Below, piece after piece: positions 10,065 through 20,552 of a DNA stretch of 64,000 nucleotides. The DNA is from Tritrichomonas musculus (taxonomy: Eukaryota > Parabasalia > Tritrichomonadida > Tritrichomonadidae), in assembly GCA_039105265.1 (NCBI GenBank), contig JAPFFF010000060.1, positions 434,001 to 498,000 on the forward strand, read 5' to 3'. Position 1 is the stretch's first letter. Each line of letters starts with the position of its first letter. The notes below the pieces were generated by a model that was not told the DNA's origin, made no database searches, and saw only the letters and a list, made by a program, of their open reading frames with translations. The position numbers and the translations under genes were made by a program.

Positions 10065-10676
10065 ATGTTTGTTCCAACCCAATACTACTTCCCATGCGAT
10101 ACATTTGCTCCAATTGCATCACCTAAAGTAGAAACTCAACAAAGGTCACGCTTCACAAAAGACGAAGATGAACTATTGAAGAAACTTGCCGAATCACAAA
10201 ATAATCCAAAGTGGAATGAAATTGCACTTTATCTCAAAGGCAGAACAGCCCGCCAATGCCGTGAAAGATACAACAATTACCTTCGTCCAAACTTAATTAA
10301 CGGACCTTGGACGCCAGAAGAAGATGAAATGCTACTCGAACTTTTTGAAAAGCACGGACCAAAATGGGCCTTAATTGCACGCAGCTTCAATTCAAGATCA
10401 CCAGTCAATGTCAAAAATCGCCACTCAACACTCGCCAGCCACTCATCTCCCAAAAACAGCAAAGTTCAGCAACAAGAAATCGTTGAAAGCAAAGTCCAAG
10501 AGGAAACAGTAAGCGTAAATGAAAGCATGAATTACCCAATCGCTGAAAATGAAAGCGAACCAAATTTCACAGCAAATGATGACTTCGAAAACATGCTTTC
10601 TAATTTTGAAATTTGCGATGATCTCTGGTCAAGCCCAATTGTCCCAATTGTTGAAGATGATCTTCTTTCTTTTTAA
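10065..10676 (+). CDS. R2R3-type Myb DNA-binding protein
   Basis: A 203-residue nuclear DNA-binding protein. Myb repeat 1 spans about residues 28-74 (RSRFTKDEDELL ... PKWNEIALYL ... RTARQCRERYNNYL), and repeat 2 spans 80-124 (GPWTPEEDEML ... PKWALIARSF ... SPVNVKNRHSTL). Each has the regularly spaced tryptophans, with Phe replacing the first Trp of repeat 1 as is common in R2R3 factors. The rest is a short acidic C-terminal tail, a plausible activation region. Small two-repeat Myb proteins of this layout are the main known sequence-specific transcription factors of trichomonads, where Myb1-Myb3 control the ap65-1 gene of T. vaginalis. The specific target here cannot be told from the sequence. 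Codon use is less AT-biased than in neighbouring genes, which suggests good expression. Confidence 0.9.
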   Translation: MFVPTQYYFPCDTFAPIASPKVETQQRSRFTKDEDELLKKLAESQNNPKWNEIALYLKGRTARQCRERYNNYLRPNLINGPWTPEEDEMLLELFEKHGPKWALIARSFNSRSPVNVKNRHSTLASHSSPKNSKVQQQEIVESKVQEETVSVNESMNYPIAENESEPNFTANDDFENMLSNFEICDDLWSSPIVPIVEDDLLSF

Positions 10677-11060
10677 GAATCTTTTATATATTTTTTGTTT
10701 GTATATAATATTAAACCTTTCCTACCTATTAATTTTTTTAATGGTGTTTATCTTTTAAAATTAAGATAATAATTTTAGTTTTCTTTGCGAGAAAGTAACC
10801 AAAAAAAAAAATTATTCATATTTGTGATTGCTAATAATAAAAATTAATATCAACTATTTCACTAATTACAAAGATTGAAGAGCAATTCAGCATCACCAAA
10901 AAGAATTATTTCAATGAACAACGAATTGAAAATATTAAGAATGAAAAAGTTCGGGGACTTTAAAATGAATATGCAGAATGAGTTTATAAACAAGGATAAA
11001 ATAAATATCATTTAGAATAGGAATATTTCGGAACCAGAGAATACAAATAATTAGTTATAT
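10677..11060. other. intergenic, nothing recognised
   Basis: AT-rich DNA between the Myb gene and the tRNA-Glu terminator. No open frame or repeat is recognised. Confidence 0.6.
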
Positions 11061-11072
11061 AAAAAAAAAAAA
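11061..11072 (-). terminator. Pol III T-run terminator of tRNA-Glu
   Basis: A run of twelve T on the minus strand lies three bases after the mature 3' end of the tRNA. Confidence 0.85.
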
Positions 11073-11075
11073 GGT

Positions 11076-11147
11076 TTCCGACACGGGGAGTCGAACCCCG
11101 ATCCCGTGGATGAAAACCACGTATCCTAACCGCTGAACGATGTCGGA
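11076..11147 (-). tRNA. tRNA-Glu (anticodon TTC)
   Basis: A 72-base cloverleaf: the acceptor TCCGACA pairs with TGTCGGA, the discriminator is A, and the D-arm is GTTCAGCGGTTAGGAT. The anticodon stem CGTGG/CCACG encloses a loop with TTC, and the T-arm is GGGG-TTCGACT-CCCC. It contains A and B box promoters, has no intron and encodes no CCA. It carries the normal Pol III T-run and is not disturbed by an insertion, unlike the tRNA-Met at 49880. Confidence 0.95.
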
Positions 11148-12944
11148 TTACATTTCTAAGAAATTTTCTTAAACTAGAAATATTTAAAATATCTTACGGT
11201 TTTAATAAATTTTTAATATTAAAAAAGAGTACTCAATCATTTTACAGGAAATTATTGAATGTAAATGTATTACAATTGTAGATATTTCTTAAATTAACCA
11301 TTTTTCATCATAAAAAATCTTTCGTAAAAAATCAAATATTTTAGGATACCCTCCGTTCCATTTTCAATAAAAAAAATTAGTTAATCTCCCTACAAATCGT
11401 ATATTTTTTTGTACATTAACTAATTTTTTTATTGCAAGAGGAAAGATGAAAAGATCAAATAATTCACAATTAGGTAACATAGGGAAAGGAAAAAAAAAAA
11501 AACAATACATTGAGCAAAATCATTTATAATAACTCAAAGTTTTACAAAATATTTAGAATTTCTCAGAAGTAGTTATCCAACAGAAAAATGCAATACATTT
11601 AATAGTTGATAGTTATTCATCTCACCAATCAGCTAATTCTATTTAAAAATCTCAAGAATTAAACATAGCGAGCCTATACTACTAATATTTTTTTTATTCT
11701 TAATGGCCATACCAATTTATTGCAACCACTTGACATAGCAATTTTTGCTCCTATAAAATCAATTGCGTGTTCAACACTTAAACAGCATCTTTTTTAACAC
11801 AGGACAAATAAAATTGGAATGATTAAGGCAGTTCAAGTTTCTTCTTATTATTTTATTGATAGTTCCATATGCCTTATTTCAATAACGAATTTGTTTTTTG
11901 TATTTAATAACATTTCCATTTTAATTCAATAAAGTTTCAAATTCATTCTTATGTAATTTATACAAAAAAATTACAAAGCCCCAACTTTATACTTTTGCTT
12001 TTTGAATTTTAGAGATTACATCATCAACTTTTTTTTTTTTTTTTTTTTTTTTTGTCAACTATGATAAAAAAACAAGAGAGTTTTCTTTTGGATTTGCTTT
12101 TTTTTCTTTATAATTTTGGATGATATCATTTAACCTCAACATTCTTTAAAATAGGGATATGCCCATTAAATAAATTAACAATATTCAATCCAGAGCAATA
12201 GATCTCAAAAGGATAATCATAGAAACTTTTGTATACTGGAGAAGCATCCTAAATAAATGTTATTTTTCTTTATTGCAATTAATTTTTACAACACCTCATG
12301 TTCAATTGACTTTTTTTGTTATATATACAAAAAAAAAGAGTTTCAACCAAAAATTCAAAAAAATCTGTGTGATCTTTCTCAATAAATGTGAATAAAGACA
12401 AAAATAGAATTGTTGAATTTTGGGAGGGATATATTAGTATATAGAGTTGATTTCCATAAGCTTATGGAACTCTGGATAAATTAATTTATTAAAATGAATA
12501 CGAGTTTTTTTTAAATGACTTCATTACCTTCTATCGGTAATTTTAGCATCCTTCACTGAGTATCACATTCCTAAATCATCAATGAAGCTCATGTATTAGT
12601 CTCTAGTTATGATAAAATGTTTTTGAGGTTCCATTTTATTCAACATTGACTATTTACTTAATTGAATAGTTGATTAAATATTGATAATAGCTATCAATGT
12701 TTAATTTTATAATTAATAATTTCTCCACAAAATTTTGTGGAGATACAAATCTATTTCTTTTTTATCATTTAACCGTTAAGGTGAATATTGACTTATTTTT
12801 TTTTTTTTTATGTTTTATGAATTCTTCAATAGCTAGCAGACTTTTTTGAAACAAAAAATCAAAAAGAAAATGTTTCAATTATACATTTTAAATACATTTA
12901 ATGATAGAAATATCAATTCTTTAAAATTTTTATTCATCATATGT
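11148..12944. other. 1.8-kb gene-free region
   Basis: Very AT-rich with several homopolymer tracts, including a T-run near 12031-12052. It has no convincing open frame. The only structure seen is the inverted repeat at 11365-11434. Confidence 0.6.
11365..11434. repeat. inverted repeat, possible decayed MITE
   Basis: The left arm CAATAAAAAAAATTAGTTAA (11365-11384) pairs with a right arm ending in TAATTTTTTTATTG (to 11434) across a loop of about 30 bases. The left flank carries ACCCTCCGTTCC, reminiscent of Stowaway-type MITE ends, but the right end does not mirror it well. Confidence 0.4.
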
Positions 12945-15900
12945 TTAATCCATCTTAATATGAAAATCTTTATTGATAGATGGAAGTGAAATTAATTGCA
13001 AATATGGAGCATTTTCAAAAACACCTATATCAAATTGTGAAAAAGATGGAGGTAATGTTACATGTGTTATTCTATTAAATATGCTTAAATCAAATTTTTT
13101 CAATACTTTAACTGATGACTCAATAATCAAGTGACTCATGGAACTACATTTATAAAATGCATCTTTCGCAATTATAATTTCAAAAGGATTAATTGTTATT
13201 TCAATTAAAGAAGTACATTCTGCGAAAGCAAGACGGCCAATAGTTTTAACCGAAGGCGGAATTGATATATTTTGGAGCAATGAACATTGGTAGAATGCTC
13301 CATCACTAATAGAATTTAAATTTGGAGGAAGTGTTACATATGATAATTCTTGACATCTTGCAAAAGCTTGGCTTGCAATAGATTTCAATGATTCTGGAAT
13401 GATAATAAGATTAATTCCATTTGGCGTTGCAGTTTTCCAAAGATCTCTTCGTGTTGAAGTAAATCTAACAATTTGTCTTTGAATTTCGTTCACAACTTCA
13501 GCACTTAAAAATTGTGGCATGATCAGGTATTTCAATGAAGGAAAATTAGCGAAAGCTGAATCACAAATTGTTTCAACAGTTTCTGGTATTGTGATTTGAT
13601 TAATTCGTCCAAATAGTTCAATGTCTATTTTTTTGATTTCTTTGACCGATCTTCCAAAAATCAAATGTTTTAATGATGAGCATGTTGAATAAAGATTTTG
13701 TTTAACCTTTGTTCTATAAGGATCAATAGTTATTTCTCTTAGATTTACACATTTATTAAAAGCAGTATAAGGAAACTCTTTAATCGATGGAGGAATGGTT
13801 ATTCTTTTAAGTGATGAACATTCAGCAAAGGCAAGACTACCTATCATTGAAACAGAGTCAGATATTACAATTTCTTTGAGTTCTACCCTTCCAACAAATG
13901 AATTACTGCCAATTGTTGTAACAGAATTTGGTATGGTGATCTTGGTGATATTACGGAATAGATTAAGGTTTTCAGGAATGATTTCTGTAACTGATTGACC
14001 AAAAATTAAATGCATTGATAAAGAACAGCCAGAAAATGTGTTTACTTCAATTTGTGTCTTATAAGGATCAATGGTGATTTCGCTCAGGGATTTGCAACCA
14101 TTAAAAGCATTTGACAAGATGAATTTTACTGATGAAGGTATGGCTATTCTCTTAATCGATAAACAGTTACAGAAGGCATTTTCACCAATCAATTGAACTG
14201 AAGGAGGAATTGTAATTTTTTTCAACGATTTACATTCCGAAAATGAGTTATTATCAATTACTGTTATTGATTCTGGAATTTCAATTTTAGTCAGGGAACT
14301 GCATTTATAAAAGAGACTATCTCCAATTTCTGTTAGAGAATTTGGTATGTTAATTTTTGCAAGTGATGAGCATTCATAAAAGCAAGATAATCCTATTGAA
14401 GAAACTGAATCTGGAATTGTAAGTTGTTTTAATGATTCGCACTTTTTGAATGCATTGTTTCCAATTGATTTAACTGAAGGAGGAATTTCAATCTCACCCA
14501 ATGAACTACATCCATTAAAAGCATTATTTCCAATAGATTCCACTGATTTGGGAATTATTATGTTTTCTAATTTTGAGCACTTTTCAAAAATACCATCTTC
14601 AACTGACAAAAGCGAATTTGGTAGAATGATTTCTTTAAGTGATGAACACCCAGAAAAGCAATATGATCCAATTGTTGAAAGAGAATATATTTTTTCATTA
14701 TCATCATTTGAATTTGTTTTACATTGTATATCAACTTTAGTTAGTGATACACATCTTTCAAATGCATTGTGCCCAATCGACTCAATTGAACAAGGAATAA
14801 TAATTTCAAGTAATGATGAACATTCACAGAAGCAATTACTTCCAATTGATTTAAGTGATGATGGAAGTGTTATTTTGCTTAATGATGCACATTTTTCAAA
14901 AGCACTATTTCCAATTGAATTGAGAGATGATGGAAAAGAAATTTCGGTTATTGACGAACATTCATAAAATACATTATTTCCAATTGACGTTAAAGATAAT
15001 GGGAAAATAATGTGCTTTAAAGACTGGCATCCATAAAATGTATCGTTTTCTATTGTTTGTATTATTGATTCAAAAGAAACTTTCTCTAGTGAAGTACAAC
15101 TATGAAATACACTATTTTTGAATTGTGTTACTGATGATGGAATTTCAATCTCAACAATGGATGAGCATGAACCGAAAACAAATTGGCCAATAAAGGTAAC
15201 AGATGATGGAATTAGCACTTTTTTTAATGATTTGCATCTTAAAAATGCATAGTCTTGTATTGTTGTAACGGATGTTGGAATCACCATTTCAACAAGTGAA
15301 GAGCAATCAACAAATGAATATGCATTAATGGAAGTAACTGATAGTGGAATTATTAAATTTTTAAGAGATGAACATGATGCAAAGCAGTATTCTTCAATTG
15401 ATGAAATTGCAGTTGAAATTATAATCTGAGAAAGAGATGAGCATTGACTAAAAGCATTTGCATCAATAGAAGTAACAGAATTTGGTATAATTATTTTTTT
15501 AAGAGTTGTTAATCCATCGAACGAATGGTTTTCAAGAGATTTAACTGTTTCAGGAATTATAATATTTGTAATTTTCCCAAATAACTTGAAATAAAATTGT
15601 TCTATTTTTGTTACAGATGATCCAATAATTAATTTTGTTAATGAACTACAACTAGAAAAGGTGTTTTCATCAATTTTCGTTTGATAAGGATCAATGGTTA
15701 TTTCTTTGAGATTGACACATCCATCAAAGACTTTATGAGGAATTACTTTTACAGTTGGTGGTATTGTTATTTTTTCAAGAAAAGAACATTGAGAAAATGC
15801 ACCTTCATCTATTGATTGAATTGATAATGGAATTGCAAATTGTTTCAAAGATGTGCAATTTTCAAAAGAACATTTGCTTATTGTTTTTATTTTATTTGGA

Positions 15901-17933
15901 TATTTAATATGATTCAGTGATTTACATCCTGAAAAACAATAACATCCAATATAAATGACTGATTCAGGAATAGAGATATTTGAAAGTGAAGTGCATTCCT
16001 TAAACGTATAATCATTAATTCTTGTTACTTGGTTTGGAATAATTACATTATCAAGTGATGTGCATTTTGAGAAACAGCCGTTTCCAATTGATGTGACCGA
16101 ATTTGGAATTATTATTTCTTTAAGCGAGGATATTCCCATAAATGAATTATCATCAAGTGTCGTTACAGTGTTTGGAATTGTAATTTTCGTTAATTTACTA
16201 AAAATATTAAAATTGATTTTCTGTATTTTGGTAACAGAAGCATTAATTATCAAATGATTTAATGATTCACAACTTGAAAAAGTGTCTGCTTCAATTTTGA
16301 CAATATATGGATCAATTGTTATTTCTTTAAGATTCTTGCATCCATCAAATGCGCTTGGTGATATTCTTTTAACTGATGGAGGTATTAAAATTTTCTCTAG
16401 TGTTAAAAAATTATAAAAAGATAACTTCTCAATAGTTGTTACAGATATTGGTATATCTAATTGCTTTATTTTACCAAATCTATTAAAATTGAATTGTTTG
16501 ATAATTGAAACTGAAGAAGAAATATATAAATGACACAATGAATCACATTCAGCAAAAGAGTTGAATTCAAATTTAGTTTGATATGGGTTTATTGTTATTT
16601 CTTCAATATTTTTACATCCTTTGAAAGCGTTGTATCCAATATATTGGACCGAATGCAAAATATTTATTCTTTTTAATGATATACATCCACTAAAGGCACA
16701 CTCTTCTATTGATTTAACAGAAGATGGAATTGTGATTTTAGTTAATGAAATACAATTAAAAAAAGAATAAAGTCCAATTATTTTGACAGATGAAGGAATA
16801 ACTACTTGTGTAATCAAATTATCTTCAAAGAATACATAATCATTAATTCTTTCAATTCCTACAGGGAAATCCAATGTTTTTATCTCATTGTCATCAACAA
16901 TGTCATTTAATGGCACTTCAATTATCAACAATTGAGAAAAATTGAGCAATGAATCAGAAAAGTCATTTTTAATTTGAGGTTTTAGCATAGTGAAAAATAA
17001 CTCTTTTTTTATATCATGACTACAATTTTTTCTAATGATTTCACTAGTGTTTTTAGGGTTTTCTTTAACCTCAAAATAGTTGGTTACTTCCAGTAAAATT
17101 ATTGTGTTTTTTCTTTTGAGTTTTGCATTTTCATGTTCTAAATCAAAAGTGATCTTGAGCAGTTTGTTTCCAATTATATTAAAATCAAATGTGTTTGGAT
17201 AGTTATCAGATAATCTTTTGATAATATCTCTCCAATGCTTATCAAAATTGAATAAAATGAATAAAATGGATGCATCTCTTCCGTATTCATCAAGACACCT
17301 AAATAAAAAATCGATGATTTTTTCGTATTCAGCATCATTCGAAGAAGAATCAAATTGAAAATCAAGAGAATACTTTGCCAATATCCGGTAAAGAATTGAA
17401 AATGAGAAATTAAAAAGCTTGTAATCATCGAGATATTCATTTAAATTCTTCGCTATAATGCTGGCATCATATTCTGTGAAAAATGAAGAATCGTCAAACA
17501 TTTCCGATTGTGACTGTGGATGATTTAATTTAAATATGTAAGAATCTATTATAAGGCTTTTGTTGCTTGTTGTTAGGAGATCAGTAATTATATTTGATAA
17601 TTCTGTAATTTCATATTTTTCAGCCAGAAATTGAATGTAAAATATTTCTGAATTATTAATTTCACATTTTTCATTTTGAGCAAGTTTTATAAATTTTAGT
17701 ATTGCGCTATCTGAAATATCTTGAAATCGATTAATTTCGTTTTCATTAAAAAGATTTATATATTTGATGTGCTCATATTGGCCTTTGTTTTTATTAAAAA
17801 AATTTGAATTTTGCTTGAATAAATTAAAATCAAATTCGTATTTGTCTCCTTTACAAATAAAATATTTCTTACTGATAAATGTTGGCATTATTGAAACTGT
17901 AAAAGTATTTTTATTTGGATTAAATTTACTCAT
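12945..17933 (-). CDS. giant BspA-like LRR protein with BTB-like N-terminus
   Basis: A 1,662-residue protein starting at the ATG at 17933; an in-frame TTG nine bases upstream is not a plausible start. It has no signal peptide and no membrane segment. Residues 25-150 resemble a BTB/POZ-like fold (KYEFDFNLFKQNSNFF ... EIFYIQFLAEKYEITELSN). Residues 170-300 look like BACK-type helices leading into a short charged coil. From about residue 385 to the end are some fifty TpLRR/BspA repeats (IPSSVxSIGxxAFxxCSSLxxI). They are organised in six higher-order blocks, each opened by an atypical pair, (I/V)T(I/N)xPYxTKI followed by SSVTKIxxxxxxxFxxI. The stop overlaps TAAA, a trichomonad poly(A) signal. Unlike surface BspA proteins it should be cytoplasmic, perhaps a scaffold or Cullin-3 type adaptor; that role is inference. 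Confidence 0.85.
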   Translation of the reverse strand: MSKFNPNKNTFTVSIMPTFISKKYFICKGDKYEFDFNLFKQNSNFFNKNKGQYEHIKYINLFNENEINRFQDISDSAILKFIKLAQNEKCEINNSEIFYIQFLAEKYEITELSNIITDLLTTSNKSLIIDSYIFKLNHPQSQSEMFDDSSFFTEYDASIIAKNLNEYLDDYKLFNFSFSILYRILAKYSLDFQFDSSSNDAEYEKIIDFLFRCLDEYGRDASILFILFNFDKHWRDIIKRLSDNYPNTFDFNIIGNKLLKITFDLEHENAKLKRKNTIILLEVTNYFEVKENPKNTSEIIRKNCSHDIKKELFFTMLKPQIKNDFSDSLLNFSQLLIIEVPLNDIVDDNEIKTLDFPVGIERINDYVFFEDNLITQVVIPSSVKIIGLYSFFNCISLTKITIPSSVKSIEECAFSGCISLKRINILHSVQYIGYNAFKGCKNIEEITINPYQTKFEFNSFAECDSLCHLYISSSVSIIKQFNFNRFGKIKQLDIPISVTTIEKLSFYNFLTLEKILIPPSVKRISPSAFDGCKNLKEITIDPYIVKIEADTFSSCESLNHLIINASVTKIQKINFNIFSKLTKITIPNTVTTLDDNSFMGISSLKEIIIPNSVTSIGNGCFSKCTSLDNVIIPNQVTRINDYTFKECTSLSNISIPESVIYIGCYCFSGCKSLNHIKYPNKIKTISKCSFENCTSLKQFAIPLSIQSIDEGAFSQCSFLEKITIPPTVKVIPHKVFDGCVNLKEITIDPYQTKIDENTFSSCSSLTKLIIGSSVTKIEQFYFKLFGKITNIIIPETVKSLENHSFDGLTTLKKIIIPNSVTSIDANAFSQCSSLSQIIISTAISSIEEYCFASCSSLKNLIIPLSVTSINAYSFVDCSSLVEMVIPTSVTTIQDYAFLRCKSLKKVLIPSSVTFIGQFVFGSCSSIVEIEIPSSVTQFKNSVFHSCTSLEKVSFESIIQTIENDTFYGCQSLKHIIFPLSLTSIGNNVFYECSSITEISFPSSLNSIGNSAFEKCASLSKITLPSSLKSIGSNCFCECSSLLEIIIPCSIESIGHNAFERCVSLTKVDIQCKTNSNDDNEKIYSLSTIGSYCFSGCSSLKEIILPNSLLSVEDGIFEKCSKLENIIIPKSVESIGNNAFNGCSSLGEIEIPPSVKSIGNNAFKKCESLKQLTIPDSVSSIGLSCFYECSSLAKINIPNSLTEIGDSLFYKCSSLTKIEIPESITVIDNNSFSECKSLKKITIPPSVQLIGENAFCNCLSIKRIAIPSSVKFILSNAFNGCKSLSEITIDPYKTQIEVNTFSGCSLSMHLIFGQSVTEIIPENLNLFRNITKITIPNSVTTIGSNSFVGRVELKEIVISDSVSMIGSLAFAECSSLKRITIPPSIKEFPYTAFNKCVNLREITIDPYRTKVKQNLYSTCSSLKHLIFGRSVKEIKKIDIELFGRINQITIPETVETICDSAFANFPSLKYLIMPQFLSAEVVNEIQRQIVRFTSTRRDLWKTATPNGINLIIIPESLKSIASQAFARCQELSYVTLPPNLNSISDGAFYQCSLLQNISIPPSVKTIGRLAFAECTSLIEITINPFEIIIAKDAFYKCSSMSHLIIESSVKVLKKFDLSIFNRITHVTLPPSFSQFDIGVFENAPYLQLISLPSINKDFHIKMD

Positions 17934-17943
17934 CTTGAGCAAA

Positions 17944-17953
17944 AAAAAAATGA
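17944..17953 (-). promoter_or_regulatory. Inr initiator of the giant LRR gene
   Basis: On the minus strand TCATTTTTTT fits TCAYWW perfectly. The start A at 17951 gives an 18-base leader to the ATG at 17933. Confidence 0.6.
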
Positions 17954-18453
17954 GTTTCGTTTAGATTTTATAAATGTGAAGTGAAATCATTCAAATATTT
18001 GAATAATTTATCATCAAATTTAAAAAAGATTACATTTTTATACATTACTTGTGATGTTTCAATAACAAAATTTCAAAGAATAAATTATTTGGTCAAATAT
18101 ACATATTCAAATTGACTTGAAATTGAATAGTTACAAATCACTCAGAAATTATAAGGTCAAAATTGACCTTCTATCGTACTTCAAAAAAAAAAGCATTATT
18201 TTAGTTGCAATTTAAATAATTTTTTTGGATTATTTACACGATTTTAAATATAACAAAGGGTTTTTTAAAACAATTGATCAGAAAATGATTGATTTTTAAA
18301 TTCTTTAGATTAAATTAAAACAATTGATTGAATGAAATATCAATTTACTAGCAAATGTCAATACAATTCGATATAAAAACATTATGTCCTTTAAAATGCA
18401 TAAAAATTTTATATTATTTCTAGATATGCAGAAAATATATTTAGTATAAAAAA
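17954..18453. other. intergenic, nothing recognised
   Basis: AT-rich spacer downstream of the endonuclease V frame. It contains a short dyad AAGGTCAA/TTGACCTT near 18150-18170 of unknown meaning, and otherwise nothing. Confidence 0.5.
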
Positions 18454-19174
18454 TTAAATGGCTGCATTTTGGTTTCTTATATATTCTCTAGATATTTTAT
18501 CTGCTAGCCTAACTGGTTCTGGCTCTCTATAGTGGCAAACCTTCTTCATTACTTCAATGCAACTTTCCAAATCGATAAGATTACCAACTGACATGAAAAC
18601 TAGCCTAAATGGAGTTCTGTCTGTTGTTCGCATGACGGCACATTTAACCTTGAATCCATCACTAAATTCATGATCTAAAATAATTACATCGCCTACATTT
18701 TTGCATTCTTCCTGAGCTTGCTGTACAACGTCCTTTCTATTATGGCCAGATCCAATGTTTGAAAAATTCTTGAAAACTCCAATTGTTGGTATCTGTAATG
18801 TAACCCCAATCCAGACCAAAGCCTCGTGGATGCCATTCGCCACTTCCATCTGTGATGATTACATCCAATTTTATATCTGGACATGCTTCGCAAAATTCGT
18901 TGTGTAGGGCAATGACAACTGGCCCTTCTCTGAAGCCCAACAGACCTGAATAATATGGAACATCAACTGTCATTTCTGTGCATTTCTGATAAATTACTTT
19001 TAAGTTGTCTTCACAATCAACCACAACAAAACATCCAACAAATAAGTCATTGTGCTCAGTCAGATCTGCACCGCCAACATATCGGAATTTGGCTAAATGC
19101 TTTGAATGATTAATTCTAGCTCGCATCTCTCTTTGAAATTCAAAAAGTCTTTCCATATCAGAATTATTATCCAT
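18454..19174 (-). pseudogene. endonuclease V, interrupted by one frameshift
   Basis: Endonuclease V cleaves DNA or RNA next to deoxyinosine or inosine. From the ATG at 19174 the first frame gives RYVGGADLTE (Asp37), DVPYYSGLLGFREGP (Glu83) and DVIITDGSGEWHPRGFGL (Asp109), which together are the expected metal-binding triad. It then goes out of frame. The next frame resumes immediately with WIGVTLQIPTIGVFKN. It ends in the typical endonuclease V tail VFMSVGNLIDLESC ... YREPEPVRLADKISREY. The break lies close to 18806-18825, between the HPRGFGL and IGV motifs, where two to three residues seem to be missing. Both halves are otherwise well conserved, so the lesion is young, a sequencing error, or a recoding site. 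No trichomonad-type intron signals are visible there. The gene is monocistronic. Confidence 0.85.
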
Positions 19175-19666
19175 TATAAAATGTAATATAAAAACAAAAA
19201 TTTTTTTGACATAATTATTTCTATAAATTGAATTAAAAAATTTTTTATCAATTGAAAAAGTTAATTTTTTTTCAATTTATTCAATTGATTTTTTTTTTTT
19301 AAAAGAATAAATTAAAGGTATAGGTAACATTAATGTTACAAAAATATTATGGATTGTAATTATATAAATTCATGCCATTTTTTTTTTATTTCAGATATAA
19401 CTTAACCAATTCTTTTAGTTTTTGAAAGAAAAAAAAATCTCTTTATACTTCAGATTCTGAAGTTCAGAATTAAAATTAATAAGTGTCAAATGTTAATCAC
19501 AAAATCATATATTTTTACTTATATTTGAATAACTTTTTCAAAAAGAAGAAAAATACTTTCATATGATTTTGTGATTGAGCAATTCAGAGCTCAAAACAGG
19601 ACTATCTAGTATAATATCTAATGGAATATATAATAAAAAAACTAATAATAACATTTCATCTGTTTT
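19175..19666. other. intergenic, nothing recognised
   Basis: AT-rich spacer between the endonuclease V start and the end of the ankyrin locus. I see no open frame or clear repeat. Confidence 0.55.
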
Positions 19667-20533
19667 TTATATTTTTCGAACCTTTTTAATTGAACATAAC
19701 ATAAGTTTAAGAGCATCAACATTGTTATTTAAAACAGCCAAATGAATAGGTGCAAATGAATGAGTTGATTCATGTTCATTGAATTGAATGTTTTCAAACG
19801 AAAAGAGTTTTTTTTCTCCTTCTTTTTTGATACTGGATTTACAGCAAAGAACATGAAGAGCTGTCAATTTTTTAGCAGTTTTAAAATTAACATCAATTTC
19901 ATCTTTGTAATTTGTAAGAATAACATTTAAAGAGTCATATCTATCATTTAAAATACTTGATATTAATGGCGTTATTTGATGCTTTTTATCATAAATATTG
20001 ATATCTATTTTGAATTTATTATAAAATTGAATAAAATCATTTTCATTTGAATATGATGCAGCCAAACACGCAAGCAAACTTTTATTTTTATCGACAAACT
20101 GAAATTTTAATTCTTCAATATTTGATTCTTTCAAATAAAATTGAATTAAATTCATTGGATAAAAGCAATCTTGTTCTTCTTTGAATTCTATTTCTGGTCC
20201 TTTTGATAAAAATTTATTACATGGCTTTTTGATGAAAGATAATGTGAAATCACCAATTACTTTAATTGATGGTTGTTGATATAAAATTTCAGCAATTTCA
20301 AAATATCTTTTTTGAATAGAGTACTCAAAAAGTAAAATGTCATTTATTTTTGAATTAACTCTGAACAACTTTTTGTCTAAAAAATATTTTACAACATCAA
20401 TTCTATTATACAAAACAGCAAAATATAAAGGTGAAGTATTTTGATATTTCAAATTTGGATTAAATTCTTCCTGATTCATGATAATTTCGACAAAATCAAT
20501 TCTATTTTTATAAATGGCAATAAAAAGTGGCAT
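19667..20533 (-). pseudogene. ankyrin-repeat C-terminal part of a split gene
   Basis: A 288-residue open frame of ankyrin-type repeats (PLFIAIYKNRIDFVEIIMN, SPLYFAVLYNRIDVVKYFL, TALHVLCCKS, FAPIHLAVLNNNVDALKLML). It lies directly downstream of the frame ending at 20553 and in a different reading phase. The same phase can be read upstream through YNFFIFSE until a TAG that overlaps the last codons of the upstream frame. A single one-base change in the run around 20540-20560 would therefore account for the split. It could be translated from its own ATG (20533), but no initiator-like sequence lies ahead of it. It is most likely the 3' part of one ancestral gene with the next entry. Confidence 0.7.
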
Positions 20534-20552
20534 TTCAGAAAAAATGAAAAAA

